Source: Zygnema cylindricum (lineage: Eukaryota > Streptophyta > Zygnematophyceae > Zygnematales > Zygnemataceae). Taken from it: a stretch of DNA of 64,000 bases. The DNA lies in the NCBI GenBank assembly GCA_037447655.1, contig JBBHKE010002450.1:248001-312000 (forward strand), written 5' to 3'. The position numbers were made by a program, and so were the translations under genes. This document shows positions 53,725 through 63,330 of the stretch, piece after piece (the first letter of the stretch is position 1; every line of letters starts with the position of its first letter). Below the pieces are notes generated by a model that was not told the DNA's origin, did not search any database, and saw only the letters and a list, made by a program, of their open reading frames with translations.

Positions 53725-54621
53725 TGCAATTTTGTGGTCTCCATTGACCCAAAGAATGAGCAGCCTATGTAAAGCCTCTAGGATAATATTTGCCCCTTCT
53801 ACTTTCCCGCTGAATAAGTGCCGCCTAGGCACACAAATATTTTGGCAACTCTCACCCTGTGAGGACAAGACTCCCTTGAGTCAAACGCAAAAAGAATCAC
53901 TGAATTTTCTCCCTTGAGCACTAAGTTATGGCTGGTCAAAGATGACCTTTATAGTTACAAGCTCTCTTAAAGAGAGGTACCTAAATTTCACTAAGTCCTG
54001 GTCTGCCTACTTACGACTGCCTACTACTAAACCCTAGTCAAATAGAAACACTATATATTACAAGTAGGTACACTAGGCGATGCACTTATTGTACGACCAT
54101 TGTACGACATGGCTTTCAAAGTGACGCATGTAAAAACGGAAGCCATGGTTCATCCTCCCATCTTCTCCGGTATTCAATAGTATGGTGCCACGTGGCGTCA
54201 CGTGACGCTATCCTCAAAGGCCGCCAAAATTTTATTGCGGGTGGCGCCTGCAATTGTGGCCGTCTGATCATTTGTTTTTATGCGGCTTTGATTCGTTTCC
54301 ATGCATGAATTCATTAATGCGTGTTTTCGTTAGTCTGCTACAAATTAGTCTGTTTAACAAATACATAAATTTGCTTCAAACGTAATACATATATCGTTTC
54401 GCAAGTGCCTTAATGGATAAGGCTTAGGTCTAAATAGTAGTCTGTAGACCCGGTTCAAATCCGGCCAAAGGAAGTATTTGGCTACAAATAATAAAATACC
54501 TTCTATTTCATTCTACCTCCTACTAAATGACGCGGCAGCCAAGGCGTGCCTTTGGTTCTCTCTTTCTCTCTCTTTACATTCAAAAACATAGAAGTGAACT
54601 ATTAATTACCTCTTTTCAACA
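53725..54621 (-). repeat. 5' LTR of D (897 bp)
   Basis: TGCAATTTTGTGGTCTCC ... CTCTTTTCAACA on plus. It pairs with 40069-40966. Hairpins on plus: CTCAC-CCT-GTGAG (53851-53863) and GACTC-CCTT-GAGTC (53869-53882). The outer pair of the third is mutated (53908-53919). Confidence 0.94.
54404..54473 (+). other. tRNA-like segment, antisense within LTR D
   Basis: The D-arm-like TTAATGGATAAGGC (good A-box) is followed by CCGGTTCAAATCCGG (54450-54464), a four-pair T-arm with a textbook B-box GGTTCAAATCC. The D-arm resembles that of plant tRNA-Arg. The anticodon region is unclear. The other D LTR (40749-40820) has a decayed T-arm. Confidence 0.7.
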
Positions 54622-54626
54622 ATTCC

Positions 54627-55400
54627 ATCGTTCTGAATCTGATTCTTATAAGAGAAATTAAGGTCCTTAACATGGCAACGGTGGACGTAATGCCTTTTCT
54701 AGTTGCAATGGGTGTATGTGGCCGACCTATCTGGGCACATGGAGGCATCATGCCCCGTGTTTCCACATCGAAAACACAATCGGTCCCTGGTATTAATAGG
54801 CAGGTTTCCCATGGTTGGCGTCTTTGGGGGCCTACTATTGGGCCATGGGCTACTTGGTGGAGAAAGTGGGGAAACAATTTCCGAACGGTCATGAGCTTCC
54901 CACCAACATGATTGCATCTCATATTGAGCGGCTTGATCAAATGTAAATTCCAAACCGTAAGTCTGAGTAAGATGACTTTGTATAAAACGTTTCGATTGAT
55001 TTGGAAATTGTCCAACAAATTTTTGAATAGCTTCTGCATCTGACATTAGGTCCGATAAAGCTTCTCGCAGAGTCTCTATGCGAGCACGTAAAGCATGGGC
55101 TGTTTCACCTGGTTTATGCGTGAAATTCATCAATTCTTTCACCCGATCGGGGTTTTGCATCCAATACTCGGCTTCCAAGAAATGTAACATAACAGATAGT
55201 GGATCCCGCAACGGAATTATCATCCATGGTCGTGCTGGGACAGCAGCACGAGCGGGTAGAGCATATTGGCGAGGAATTTATGGGACTAGGGGAATTAGGA
55301 TAACACCTTGGGCATCTAAGACCTCGGGAAAAGCGGCTTGGAATGGAATATTTGCTTGACCTATGACCTCGGGTGTACCAGCAAAAGGAGGGGAAAATTA
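54627..55400 (-). pseudogene. Ty3/gypsy-like element H, gag with two zinc knuckles
   Basis: A 174-residue frame (54699-55223) has a capsid-like helical region (FLEAEYWMQNPDRVKELMNF, TAHALRARIETLREALSDLM, AIQKFVGQFPNQSKRFIQSH) and then a CCHC knuckle CFRCGNTGHDASMCPD. A second, imperfect knuckle (HCNRKGHYVHRC) follows in another frame (about 54670-54700). Gag sequence then runs to 54627, where D is inserted, and continues at 40063. Layout (capsid, two knuckles, protease) fits a Ty3/gypsy or related Gag. The N-terminal limit is uncertain. Confidence 0.75.
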
Positions 55401-56650
55401 CGTCATCGCGAGTATAGCATCATACTTGCAAGAGTATAATGTAAGGGCCGAACCTCTGGTGGTATCGGCTAAGAAGAGAAAATGCCACACGAAGATCAAA
55501 TTGATCTTGTTAGCAAAATGCCAAATCAAGCATTTCGGTATCATAAAGCATTCAAAAATGGGATAAAGACATGGTATCTTTCATCCCAGAAAAGCAAAAT
55601 TGCATTTTCCCCATGCCCCCCTCTGAAGAGGAAGCCATGTCATCAAAGGAGAAATACACTAGTGGTTCCAAATTTGGATCGACTGGAAACGAAAATGTGA
55701 GAGGATGGGAAAAGACTTCCTCTGAAAAGTCTCCTTTGGTTCTATCTAGGCATGACCTAGAGGAAACTGAGGATAATGATGAGACTGTGGTCAATAGTGA
55801 CTGAACAGACAAAGATCTAGGGGCCGCAACCGAAACTGGTGCGTCCGTAGACTCGGAGAAACTAGAAAGATCTAACTGCAGTGGACGGAAAACTGTCCCG
55901 CCGCGGTAGATCCGGATTGATAACGTAAGTTATCCCAATCCGTGGGCATAAACGAAAAGAAAACCCTCAATTATGACTGAATAATTCAAAACGAACTAAC
56001 CAAGGTGCGTTAAATGACAGGCCAATCCACACAAAACAAGCGAGCACACCAAGGCTCTAGCAAGACCCGGTGGTCTGATCTAGCAAAAAACCGGAATACC
56101 AAAACCTCTACCCTGCAAACAATGGGGCAAGGCCGAAGGGCAAGATATATAAAAACAAACAGAGAAACTATCCAGGCACCTTTCGGTGCAGATCTACAGC
56201 GGCACACATAGAAAATTGTCTAAACAGTGCCACCAACAACAAGATCTATGAAAGAAAATCCAATCCAGGCAGTCACATAAAAACCTCAAGGCCACTCACG
56301 GCCAGATAACGTGGAAGGAAAGGAACGAAAATGCAAATGCTCAAAAAGAAAGGTTTGTAATAGAACCAATCCAAACCGAACCCCTACACGAGTGTCCAAA
56401 TTAAAAAAGAACGCTCCTGCACCCGCAAGGCATTGTGATACTTACAAACACATTTAATACTCTGGTGAGTACTAAAAGTGAACCGGACTTGGTCGAGGCA
56501 AGTCGGATTTTGTAGAGCTCCTTGGAATCGAACACGCTCCGACTCCGAATAAACGTGTCAAGAACCACCGCTAAACACCAAAGGAATTAGTATCCTACTA
56601 GGGTAATCGTATTGGCGCTATGCCACGCTTTGCCCAACTATAAAGCGGTG
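55401..56650. other. Unclassified sequence, possibly 5' region of H
   Basis: An 86-residue minus-strand frame (55552-55812) and an overlapping 77-residue plus-strand frame (55571-55804) are both open. I recognise neither. The minus frame could be the N-terminus of H gag. 55813-56650 has no recognisable coding; it could hold the H leader or LTR, but no second copy is present to define it. Confidence 0.5.
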
Positions 56651-57627
56651 ATAATTATAGGTGATAAATAGTGCAATCTTGATATATAGAATATATATAT
56701 ATTGTATTTTGTTAAGTTTTCTGAATGATTAAATTTGACAAGAGAAAAAGAAAGAAAATATCAAATCCCACACAAAATAAACATCCACTAGTTAACAAAT
56801 TAAGTTGCATTAAAAGAAAGAAATATAAGGAATATTGAAAAAATATAAAAAAAAAATCACAAAATACGGTAAAATTGGGCAAAAAGGTTTCCCAAACCCT
56901 TATTCCACGCTGTAAAAATCAATAATCTGCGACCAATGAATGGTAATATGCTGACCTAGGGTTAAGAATTTTAAAAATATAAACCCTAAATACGCCCAAA
57001 CCCTAAATCTGCGGCCCAAACCCTAAATCTGCGGCCAAACCCTAATTCCGCAGATTAACCCTAAATATCTGACACTAAATCAGACTTGAATCTACAAACT
57101 AGAAATAGAGTGGCAACAAGATAAAAAGACCAGGATTATAAGCAAGATAGAATAAATCAAAAACAAAAACAAACGGTGTTTTTTTTTTTTATAAAATAAA
57201 ATTTATGAATTAAAATATTTTTATAATATATTTTCCCAAGGCAAAACTGAAAGCGAAAGAAAAAATAGAGAGAAAGTAGAATGAAGCGTGTAGTAAAATA
57301 AAGCTAGATCAAAAGGAAAAAAAAAACCAACTCAAAAATAGGTGGAAGAAAATCTAGAAATGAAAAGATAGATTTTATATTGAAAGTAATGTAATTTATA
57401 TATATTTTTCCTTTAGCTTTATTTTATCACACAAAACAGAGAAGTAAAATTGAAAATAAAAGGTAAATAGGCAGCAAAATAGAAAGACAAAAAAAAGAAT
57501 AAAAACTGGATATGAAAGGAAATAATATTTTTTTTTAATGAAATAAAATTTATATTTTAAATAATTTATTTTAAATAAATAAACTTTTTTAAAATATGTG
57601 CTTTTGAAAAGTTAGACCTTTTGGACA
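56651..57627. other. AT-rich DNA, no gene recognised
   Basis: A/T-rich sequence with many AAAATAAAA and TTTTATA stretches. The telomere-like cluster (56981-57066) is the only feature seen. Confidence 0.7.
56981..57066. repeat. Interstitial telomere-motif cluster (AAACCCTAAA)
   Basis: AAACCCTAAA at 56981, 56998 and 57018, AAACCCTAAT at 57037 and AACCCTAAAT near 57057. Three are within a ~20-bp tandem unit CCCAAACCCTAAATCTGCGG. The core is the plant telomere heptamer (CCCTAAA), but the spacing is not telomeric. Confidence 0.85.
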
Positions 57628-58655
57628 AGAATGCTAAGCTAGGAGGTAGCTACTAGGCTCTCTGGTCTTTATCACATTCCCTACAAGAGTTATCCCGTTA
57701 CGACAGCAAAGCAAGAAATATTCCAACTGTAACAAGGGAAAATCCAATTCCGATCAAAAATACACTCCTTCCAAGCCAACCGAAATACAAACAAGACACA
57801 AACACACAACCAAACCGTCAAGCTGCTCGAGGAAGGCACAGCAAGGTCCAGATGTGCTCCTACACGATCTCCAATTCCACACTTCCACCAAAATACAAAC
57901 TTTGGAGGGAAACCTTCCGGACGTGACCTTAGGCCGTGTGGATTAAAAACGAGGGTAGAAAAAAAAGGAGAATAGTCTTACTCTATCTAGCCTCTACAGC
58001 TAGCTACCAAGGAGAAGAAAGACACGTGGGCAATCAGTGAGAGAGAGAGCAAGAGAAAATCTCCGCTGCCAAGAGAAAATTCTTGTCCAAAAGCTAAATT
58101 CTCTAAGTCTGAGAATTAGGCTAAGTAAGAGCTACGATAGGCCTAAGCAAAATAAGCCTACGTCTAATCTACTTTACATGCATAAAACTACTTAAGATGT
58201 AGGCCAATAGGCGGCCAACTTCGTCTGCCGTACACTTGACAAAATCCATCGTCTGAGGGTAAAAGCCCTCCCTAACTACATGTGCGGGAACCTACATGGG
58301 TTTGCGACTTAAATAAAAACAAGTTATCGAAATGACACCGATACTACTAGGAATCACGATTCGGCGCCAAACAATACTTCGCGTCGATCCTCCCAAAATT
58401 GCGTGCATACGCACGAAAAGAAACATATCTCACGAGACGAAACCCATAACACGAAATATTTCCGAAAATCGCGATGCGTCGCCAAAACAATACTTCGCGT
58501 CCATACTTCGAAAATCGCATACATGCGCACGAAATGAAACATATCACACGGAATTAGTACTATTTAACGAAACGTGCACGCGAATCGCGTACATTTCATA
58601 AATAAATGAATCGGCGTAAAATCGCACGTGAAAACGAAAATTATGCACGCGTGCA
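57628..58655. repeat. Repeat family G, copy 2, ending at the gap
   Basis: Closely matches 23690-24629 (AATGCTAAGC..., GGTAGC..ACTAGGCTCTCTGG, CAAACCGTCAAGCTGCTCG). It continues into the same CGCACG-rich tail. It lacks the ~190-bp end block of copy 1 and is cut by the run of N at 58656 just as the minisatellite would begin. Confidence 0.88.
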
Positions 58656-59009
58656 NNNNNNNNNNNNNNNNNNNNNNNNNNNNNNNNNNNNNNNNNNNNN
58701 NNNNNNNNNNNNNNNNNNNNNNNNNNNNNNNNNNNNNNNNNNNNNNNNNNNNNNNNNNNNNNNNNNNNNNNNNNNNNNNNNNNNNNNNNNNNNNNNNNNN
58801 NNNNNNNNNNNNNNNNNNNNNNNNNNNNNNNNNNNNNNNNNNNNNNNNNNNNNNNNNNNNNNNNNNNNNNNNNNNNNNNNNNNNNNNNNNNNNNNNNNNN
58901 NNNNNNNNNNNNNNNNNNNNNNNNNNNNNNNNNNNNNNNNNNNNNNNNNNNNNNNNNNNNNNNNNNNNNNNNNNNNNNNNNNNNNNNNNNNNNNNNNNNN
59001 NNNNNNNNN
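58656..59009. other. Assembly gap (354 N)
   Basis: Undetermined bases. The gap starts immediately after ATGCACGCGTGCA, at the edge of the GC-rich minisatellite of G, so the repeat itself is a likely cause. Nothing can be annotated inside. Confidence 0.98.
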
Positions 59010-59284
59010 TGTCAAGCCCCTAACGAAAGGGTCTAAAGCTTAACAACACCTTTAGGAAGTTTGTTAGGCTCTATTTGTTAATATAACAACTTTGGTCCTA
59101 AACTAGGATCATGGATTGCCTGCAATTCGTTGGCCATTAGCCATCGGAATAGGCAATTCAGATTCTAATCTCAATATACTATATCCCATACAATCAATAA
59201 ATTTACAATGATGCATCCTATAAATTAAATTGGTGACGAATGTCTTATGTATTTCAGTCAATACATCTTCATGTCTAAAACTTT
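59010..59284. other. Short unclassified stretch after the gap
   Basis: No coding or repeat match seen within the window. Confidence 0.6.
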
Positions 59285-59590
59285 CCGGGCCGTCCGATTG
59301 AATGTAGATTTCAATCAGAGCCGTCATAAATACCTGCGCGATATTTGTTTTGTTTAAAGAAACAGATGCGCGGTACTGGTTTCTAATTCGTATCAAAATC
59401 TGTACTTCTACATAACTGACTTTATGTATTCTGTAAGCAGTGGTTAAATTAAATATCCTACGTAGTAACATTTAAATAACTAACATACCCTATATCATAT
59501 AACTCTAATCTTAGACTTAACGGATAAGGCTACCGATTACCGGTTGCTTAACGTCCGTTAGGTACTAGGATCAAATCCTGGTTTCAACAA
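59285..59590 (-). repeat. LTR fragment, family B/E type
   Basis: Contains the conserved block GCCGTCCGATT, CGTCATAAATAC and GCGCGGTA, and the tRNA-like block (about 59517-59582: TTAACGGATAAGGCTACCG, then TAGGATCAAATCCTGG on plus). Both LTR ends are missing or displaced, so it is a truncated remnant. Confidence 0.75.
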
Positions 59591-59594
59591 TATA

Positions 59595-60020
59595 ATTGTT
59601 TATCTCGGATTGTTTGAAGGATTTCCACAACAATTCGAAATCTGGGAAAGCAATCCCCGAACTGTCCTCGTAAAAATCCTTACGTCACCCATTTTCTCCT
59701 CCTCCGCGAGGTTGGTAAATTGGGGCGAAGAAGGCCGGGTGGGACTGACAAATTGAACCGGTGAAACGACCCTTGGATCCGCGTCTTCAGGATCCTGACC
59801 GCCTTCTCCTCCGCTAAGATGGGCGGGTGAAACTTTGGTTATCCTTCCCCCCTCTGATGATGGTCTGGTTGATAAAGCAGGTGTTGGATTCCTGGCTCCT
59901 CTAAATCTGAAGCGTATTTTACCTCCCTTAGAACTGTCTCCACTGATGGGATGCGGAGACGAGGTCTGTCCAAAGTTTGAGGAATTGACGGTGGGGGAGA
60001 CGAGGACCGAGACTGCTGGG
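59595..60020 (-). pseudogene. Relic K, downstream part (unidentified P/S/G-rich coding)
   Basis: A 146-residue minus frame (59600-60040), the first few residues being LTR E2. It is rich in S, P and G (FGQTSSPHPISGDSSKGGKI, PALSTRPSSEGGRITKV). Near the end is MGDVRIFTRTVRGLLSQ. That stretch recalls the IxxWNVRGL start of plant LINE endonucleases, but the resemblance is weak and the frame soon stops. It continues 61199-62266 across E2. Family unproven. Confidence 0.45.
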
Positions 60021-61193
60021 TGAAACTCTGAGACCTTCATTGGCCCTCAGAGTAGGCAGATCTAAAGAAGCTAATCTAGATAGTGCCGACTCCTAACTTG
60101 TTATAAACCCAAATTACTAACCCCTTGACAGTCAGAACCCCAGTACAGATTCACCCCCTGTGAAATAAAACTTTCTGTGTGCTCAGTTCCACCACAGAAT
60201 GCAAAGTTAGAATATGAGATTTGGACACATTCACCCACTTTTCCCTTAGAAATGCAGCCACCCTGGCACACAAAAAATTTGACTGACTACACCCCTTAGT
60301 AGCCTGAACTCCTCGAGTCCGCAGCAAAAAGAATCACTGAAAATGGTCAAGAAAATAAATTGTTATAAATGGTCAAAGATGACCTTTTGTACAAAAGCTC
60401 TCTCAGAGAGAGGGTCTTATCTACCAAATTTTCTAAGTCCTATCTCTCCCTCTAAAACTCTATCTACTGAAGTACGGCACCAATAAAAATATTGTGTCGT
60501 ACAAAAAAGTACAAGTGTCGGTGTACTTTCTGTACGTCCATCGTACGACATTGCCAAAATGTCGACACATGTCATATCCAGATTCGTTTCCGTAGTCCTC
60601 GGAGTTGCCGCAATCCAATGTGGTCTTGCCACGTGTCATTCGATGTGGCGGTGATCGCAAACCGCCAAAATCCTTTTCCGCGATCTCGGCATCTTTCGCG
60701 GCCGTCCGATCAAATCTGGGTTTCAATCCTAGCCGTCATAAATACTTGCGCGGTTTTCTTTCCGAAGTCAAACAAAATGCGCGGTATTTATTTCGTAATG
60801 TATAGTACTCCATACAACTCTTTCTATGCATTATGTATTTAGTTCCCGTTAATTGAATTAGTCTACGTGTAATTATTTATATAATTATCATACCCCATAT
60901 AGTACATCCTTGATCTAGACTAGTTGGATAAGATCATCACTAAACGCGGACTTCACGAGCGGTAGGTTCCAGGATAAAATCCGTGCTCCGTCAAGTATCT
61001 TTTAGAAAACCCAATGAAACAACTACCTGTCTCTCTCTAGACATTACAGGCAGCCATGGCTAACTCCTCTTCTAGTCTTCACTGACTGCCACAAGTATGG
61101 GGACATGAGTGAGGAGTTAGAGGCAGGATGTCAATGTCTCCTATTTGCTTTTTTTTTGCAATCTCTAGACCTAGAAAATACTTGAATTCCAAC
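60021..61193 (-). repeat. Solo LTR E2 (family E, 1173 bp), TSD CTGGG
   Basis: TGAAACTCTGAGACC ... TTGAATTCCAACA on plus with perfect flanking CTGGG (60016-60020, 61194-61198). Strong similarity to 51873-53066. It contains a tRNA-like block at 60908-60992 (plus strand). Confidence 0.95.
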
Positions 61194-61198
61194 ACTGG

Positions 61199-62266
61199 GA
61201 CATAGTAGAAAAAAGGGTATGTCTCCTATTTCGCCTCATAGATGTCTGTGAAGGTAGAATTCTTGGGCTAGAAGAAAGAGAACGTCGATGAGGCGGGGAG
61301 TAGGCGAGTACGTCGTATTTTTAGGGTATAACTAGCGCATCAGGGGATCCACGGACAGGGCTGCTGGAGAAACAGGTGGAGAAGGACTGTCCTTGGGCTC
61401 GGTGGTGGGACTCGGGAGTGAAAGGAATGAGGAGGAGGAGAAGGTGGAAAATCTGAGGGTATCCTTGGAGATGAAGAAGGGGGTGTTGACGCCCTCAAGG
61501 GAATGTGAATCCTCTCGTCTGGTCGTAACTCCACCAAAGCCTCCACGGCGAAAGCAACCTCCATTTAGACAAAGGTATGCTCTCCCCGAGGTAGAGAAGC
61601 GGACTCAGGCGGTAAATCTGCACCCAAACCCTTCATGTTATGCCCTGTGGTTTCCTCCCCTTCCCGCTGAAGGGGAGATTCGGTCTAGATCACGGTGAAG
61701 TCCTTGGAGCCTGAGTTGCATGCGGAGTGGCTTGACCCCGAGTGGTCTCCCCGTAGAGGGACCTGTCCTCTGAGGAGAGGCTACCTGTCCCCTAAGAATT
61801 CCTCTTACCCTCCGTTTAGCCTTTTGAATGAGAATCAGTTCCTTTTCAAATGCCTCCTTCCTTTCCCTTTCAAGATCCTCCCAGTCTATGGTGACGGGTC
61901 CGATCCCCGCCGTAGCCTCACTCTGCGATCGTAGAATGTCAACAAGTTTTTGGGTGCTGCTCACTACCCAAGAGAGATCTGTAATCCCCAAACCTGGTGC
62001 CTCAAAATCGGTGGATCTTGAACACCACAACCCTTCGGAAGGTCGAACAACCGGTGCTGGTGGAGATAGGGAGGTCGGAGAGATTGAGGCTGAATGGAAG
62101 AACGGCTCCTCTTTACGTTAGGGAGCGAACCTGCCCTTGTGGTCTCGATGATCAAACTGATGCACTCTCTTTGGCTCTGGTAACCCGTGCTGGCTTATCC
62201 CTCCTCCGACTTGGGTCTGAGATGTTGCCCGGCCCCTGGACGGTCTGCTGGTTGCAGTGTCAAGAG
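61199..62266 (-). pseudogene. Relic K, upstream part (unidentified)
   Basis: The 130-residue minus frame (61638-62030) has a charged, probably helical/coiled-coil stretch (DWEDLERERKEAFEKELILI, QKAKRRVRGILRG, about residues 49-81). It is followed by other frames rich in P and S (61340-61564: PPSSSPRIPSDFPPSPPPHS). It may be the ORF1-like part of a non-LTR element, given the LINE-like hint in the downstream half. I do not recognise the protein. The right end is cut by an LTR of family B. Confidence 0.45.
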
Positions 62267-62271
62267 ATTGG

Positions 62272-63317
62272 TGTAACTCTGAGACCTCCATAAGTCCTCA
62301 AAGTGGATAGCTTCCAAGAAGCCTCTAGGATAATCCTGACCCCTTTGTGTTTAAGCGAAAATAACTGCCACCCTGGCAGACAAAAACGCTGACCAACTTC
62401 ACCCCTGAGGAGACAAGACTCCCCTGAGTCGATAGCAAAAAGAATCTCTGAATTTGCTCCCCTGAGCAGTAAGTTATGGAGGGTCAAAGTTGACCTTTTG
62501 TACAGAAGCTCTCTGGGAGAGAGGGTCCTATCTTCTAATTTTTCTAAGTCCTATCCCTCTCACAGACTCTATCTACTGATGTACGGAACCAATCAGATTT
62601 CAGTTCCGTACGTAAAAGTACAACTGCCGGTGTACTTTATGTACGGATATTGTACGATATGGCCTAAATGTCCACACGTGGAGTATCCGGATTCGCTCCT
62701 TAAATCCTCGGAGATGCCGCGCTCCAATGTTACATCGCCATGTGTCATCCGATGTGGCGCTGCCCACAAACCGCCGAATTCTCCTTCCGCGATCTCGGCG
62801 CAATTTCCGGCCGTCCGATTAAACTCGTTTTTGATCGTAGCCGTAATAAATACATGCGCGGTATTTGTTTCGCTTCCGAAATTAATGCGCGGTATTGATT
62901 TCATATCCGTACCGCAATTCGTACTTTTACAATTCCATATCTATGTGTCCTGTAAATAGTTATAGTTAAATGAATTATTCTACGTGTACCTGTATAAATA
63001 ATTATCGTACTATATACTATGCATCAGTACCACTAGACTTAACGGCTAAGGCTACCGGCTATCTCCTAGCTGTCGGCCGGCAGGTACCAGGATCAAATCC
63101 TGCCGCCGGCATATACCTTTTAGTAATTAATCCGTAGACAAATATAAATTTCCCGTAAACCTAAGGATAGCTTAGGTAGCCATGGCTCTAGCTTCCTCTC
63201 CAATTTCTCAGTGACTGCGACAAGTTTGAGAGTTGGAGAGAGAAGTTAGAGGTAGACTGCTCGGCTTCTTTGTTTCTATTTAGACCTAGAAAATACTTAA
63301 AACCATTAATTCCTACA
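62272..63317 (-). repeat. 3' LTR of copia B4 (1046 bp) and polypurine tract
   Basis: TGTAACTCTGAGACC ... TTAATTCCTACA on plus, followed by the tract CTCCCCTTATTTTCTAG (63318-63334). The left flank ATTGG (62267-62271) should be its TSD, but the right end of the element is beyond the window. Hairpins GCTC-CCCT-GAGC and GACTC-CCCT-GAGTC are intact here. The tRNA-like block is at 63036-63110. Confidence 0.93.
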
Positions 63318-63330
63318 CTCCCCTTATTTT

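Larger units (their letters stand above)
40069..54621 (-). mobile_element. Copia element D, full length, carrying C and solo LTR E
   Basis: A minus-strand copia element with LTRs at 40069-40966 (3') and 53725-54621 (5'). Flanks are ATTCT (40064-40068) and ATTCC (54622-54626), a 5-bp duplication with one change. Removing C (43558-50644) and the solo E LTR (51873-53066) with their duplications leaves about 6.26 kb with one gag-pol order, so all D pieces belong to one insertion. It inserted into gypsy-like H. Confidence 0.92.

Noticed and set aside
54404-54473. Calling the tRNA-like block a genuine tRNA gene
   Set aside because: A good A-box, B-box and T-arm, but no convincing acceptor stem or anticodon arm, and the block is repeated in LTRs. 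Kept as tRNA-like only.
55571-55804. 77-residue plus-strand frame with acidic/serine-rich sequence as a host gene
   Set aside because: Overlaps an equally long minus-strand frame, has no recognisable domain and lies next to degraded element H.
58606-59043. Open frames of 120-145 residues across 58606-59043
   Set aside because: Almost entirely undetermined bases (assembly gap).
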